Part shown: one piece after another, positions 63,535 through 64,000 of the stretch | How the letters are laid out: each line of letters begins with the position of its first letter | How positions within the stretch are numbered: position 1 is the first letter of the stretch | DNA from: Chloroflexia bacterium SDU3-3 | Lineage (GTDB): Bacteria; Chloroflexota; Chloroflexia; Chloroflexales; Roseiflexaceae | DNA: 64,000 nt | Assembly: GCA_009268125.1 (NCBI GenBank) | Contig: WBOU01000013.1 | Span: 62,001-126,000 of the forward strand | Direction of reading: 5' to 3' | Translations under genes and position numbers: made by a program | Notes under the pieces: generated by a model | Told to the model about the DNA's origin: nothing | Databases searched by the model: none | The model's input: only the letters and a program-made list of their open reading frames with translations

Positions 63535-63577
63535 AAAAAAACGGCTGCGCGGGCGATCTGGATCGCCCGCGCAGCCG
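63535..63577 (-). terminator. Terminator after the last gene
   Basis: Perfect 16-bp stem CGGCTGCGCGGGCGAT / ATCGCCCGCGCAGCCG with loop CTGG. On the minus strand it is followed by seven T residues. It lies 12 bases after the stop codon at 63589. Confidence 0.95.
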
Positions 63578-63588
63578 CAGCGTGGCCG

Positions 63589-63996
63589 CTAGACATCGTG
63601 CGGGATGATCACCGGCATGATCCGGTCGTAGCGCACCGAAGACTGGATCGGCTCCAGCACACGCCAGGTGCCGGGCGTGCGCGGCAGGCACAGCACCTGC
63701 AGCCGCCCCTGGCGCAGCAGCCGCAGCGCCTCGTTGCCATCGGCCACCCAGATGCTGCCCACATAGGTGCGGCGCGGCGCGACCGCGATCGCGCAGTCGA
63801 GCAGCGCACCCTCGATATCGCCCGTGAGCGTACGATTGGGCCGCAGCTTGAGGATATGGGCGCGCAGCATCAGCCCGTTGCGCAGCAGGAAGATGTCGTC
63901 CCACACGCGCATGCCGATGCGGTAGGTGCCAAACAAGAACATACCCACCAGCAGCGTAAGCGGCAGCGCCACCAGCACCAGCGGCATGCGCATCAC
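63589..63996 (-). CDS. Membrane-anchored protein of unknown function (possibly cut by the window end)
   Basis: 135 residues are visible from a GTG at 63996; the frame is open to the window edge, so the real start may lie outside. A hydrophobic helix (PLVLVALPLTLLVGMFLFG) at the N-terminus is followed by a basic, soluble domain with a run of strands (RAHILKLRPNRTLTGDI, YVGSIWVADG, RLQVLCLPRTPG). No family was recognised. It is followed by a very strong terminator and is transcribed toward the P450, which has its own ribosome site. Confidence 0.6.
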   Translation of the reverse strand: MMRMPLVLVALPLTLLVGMFLFGTYRIGMRVWDDIFLLRNGLMLRAHILKLRPNRTLTGDIEGALLDCAIAVAPRRTYVGSIWVADGNEALRLLRQGRLQVLCLPRTPGTWRVLEPIQSSVRYDRIMPVIIPHDV

Positions 63997-64000
63997 GGTC

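Overview
The window looks like chromosome of a high-GC member of the Chloroflexota (class Chloroflexia is my best guess). The evidence is indirect: a dnaX-ybaB-recR block, GTP-type PEP carboxykinase beside pyruvate phosphate dikinase, an ArsA-type ATPase with an HSP20-like tail, secreted proteins carrying a YLPL/FFPI-x-x-R type motif, and intergenic ACCACGAAG/ACCACCAAG repeats that I associate with this phylum. No rRNA or tRNA gene was seen.

Layout. 1-5.4 kb: end of dnaX, ybaB/ebfC, recR, then malQ and a ComM/YifB ATPase. 6-8.2 kb: a secreted multidomain protein, probably a glycoside hydrolase. 8.6-10.6 kb: a proline-specific T-box leader and proS. 10.7-13 kb: a universal stress protein and a ThrE-type exporter. 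13-18.8 kb (minus strand): a STAS protein overlapping a DUF574 methyltransferase, pckG, a receiver protein, a small winged-helix protein and an MBL hydrolase. 19.2-25.2 kb: a purine uptake and salvage operon (BMP lipoprotein, double ABC ATPase, two permeases, xpt) behind a near-consensus promoter and a structured leader. 25.3-30.4 kb: CDF transporter, aldehyde dehydrogenase, FmdE-like protein and a glycogen debranching enzyme. 30.7-36.5 kb: a three-gene phosphorelay and c-di-GMP cluster plus a small orphan protein. 36.6-41.7 kb (minus): ArsA-type ATPase, ppdK and two tandem Doc/Fic proteins with a small ORF before them. 41.8-49.7 kb: a T/P-rich lipoprotein with a D-aminopeptidase, a DHA2 exporter, a Nudix hydrolase, a small orphan, punA, a PH/SHOCT membrane protein and recO. 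49.7-56.9 kb: an XPB-like protein without a helicase motor, pgsA, a membrane protein with a lone histidine-kinase dimerisation helix, an MFS carrier, trpA and a THUMP methyltransferase.

56.9-59.9 kb is the standout. An abruptly AT-rich insert carries one 843-residue protein with a nitrilase-type Glu-Lys-Cys triad, a perfect 50-bp palindrome just upstream of that gene, a broken cytochrome P450 3' end, and an imperfect second copy of the methyltransferase 3' end. This looks like a recently acquired cargo, possibly a defence gene, inserted at the 3' end of the methyltransferase. The final 4 kb hold a BKACE enzyme, a MarR-controlled oxidoreductase with two near-identical palindromic operators, an intact P450 and the start of a membrane-anchored protein cut by the window edge.

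Functionally, the central-metabolism genes (malQ, debranching enzyme, pckG, ppdK) point to glycogen and PEP/pyruvate turnover. xpt and punA both serve purine salvage. The kinases, GGDEF, STAS and receiver genes make the middle of the window rich in signalling.
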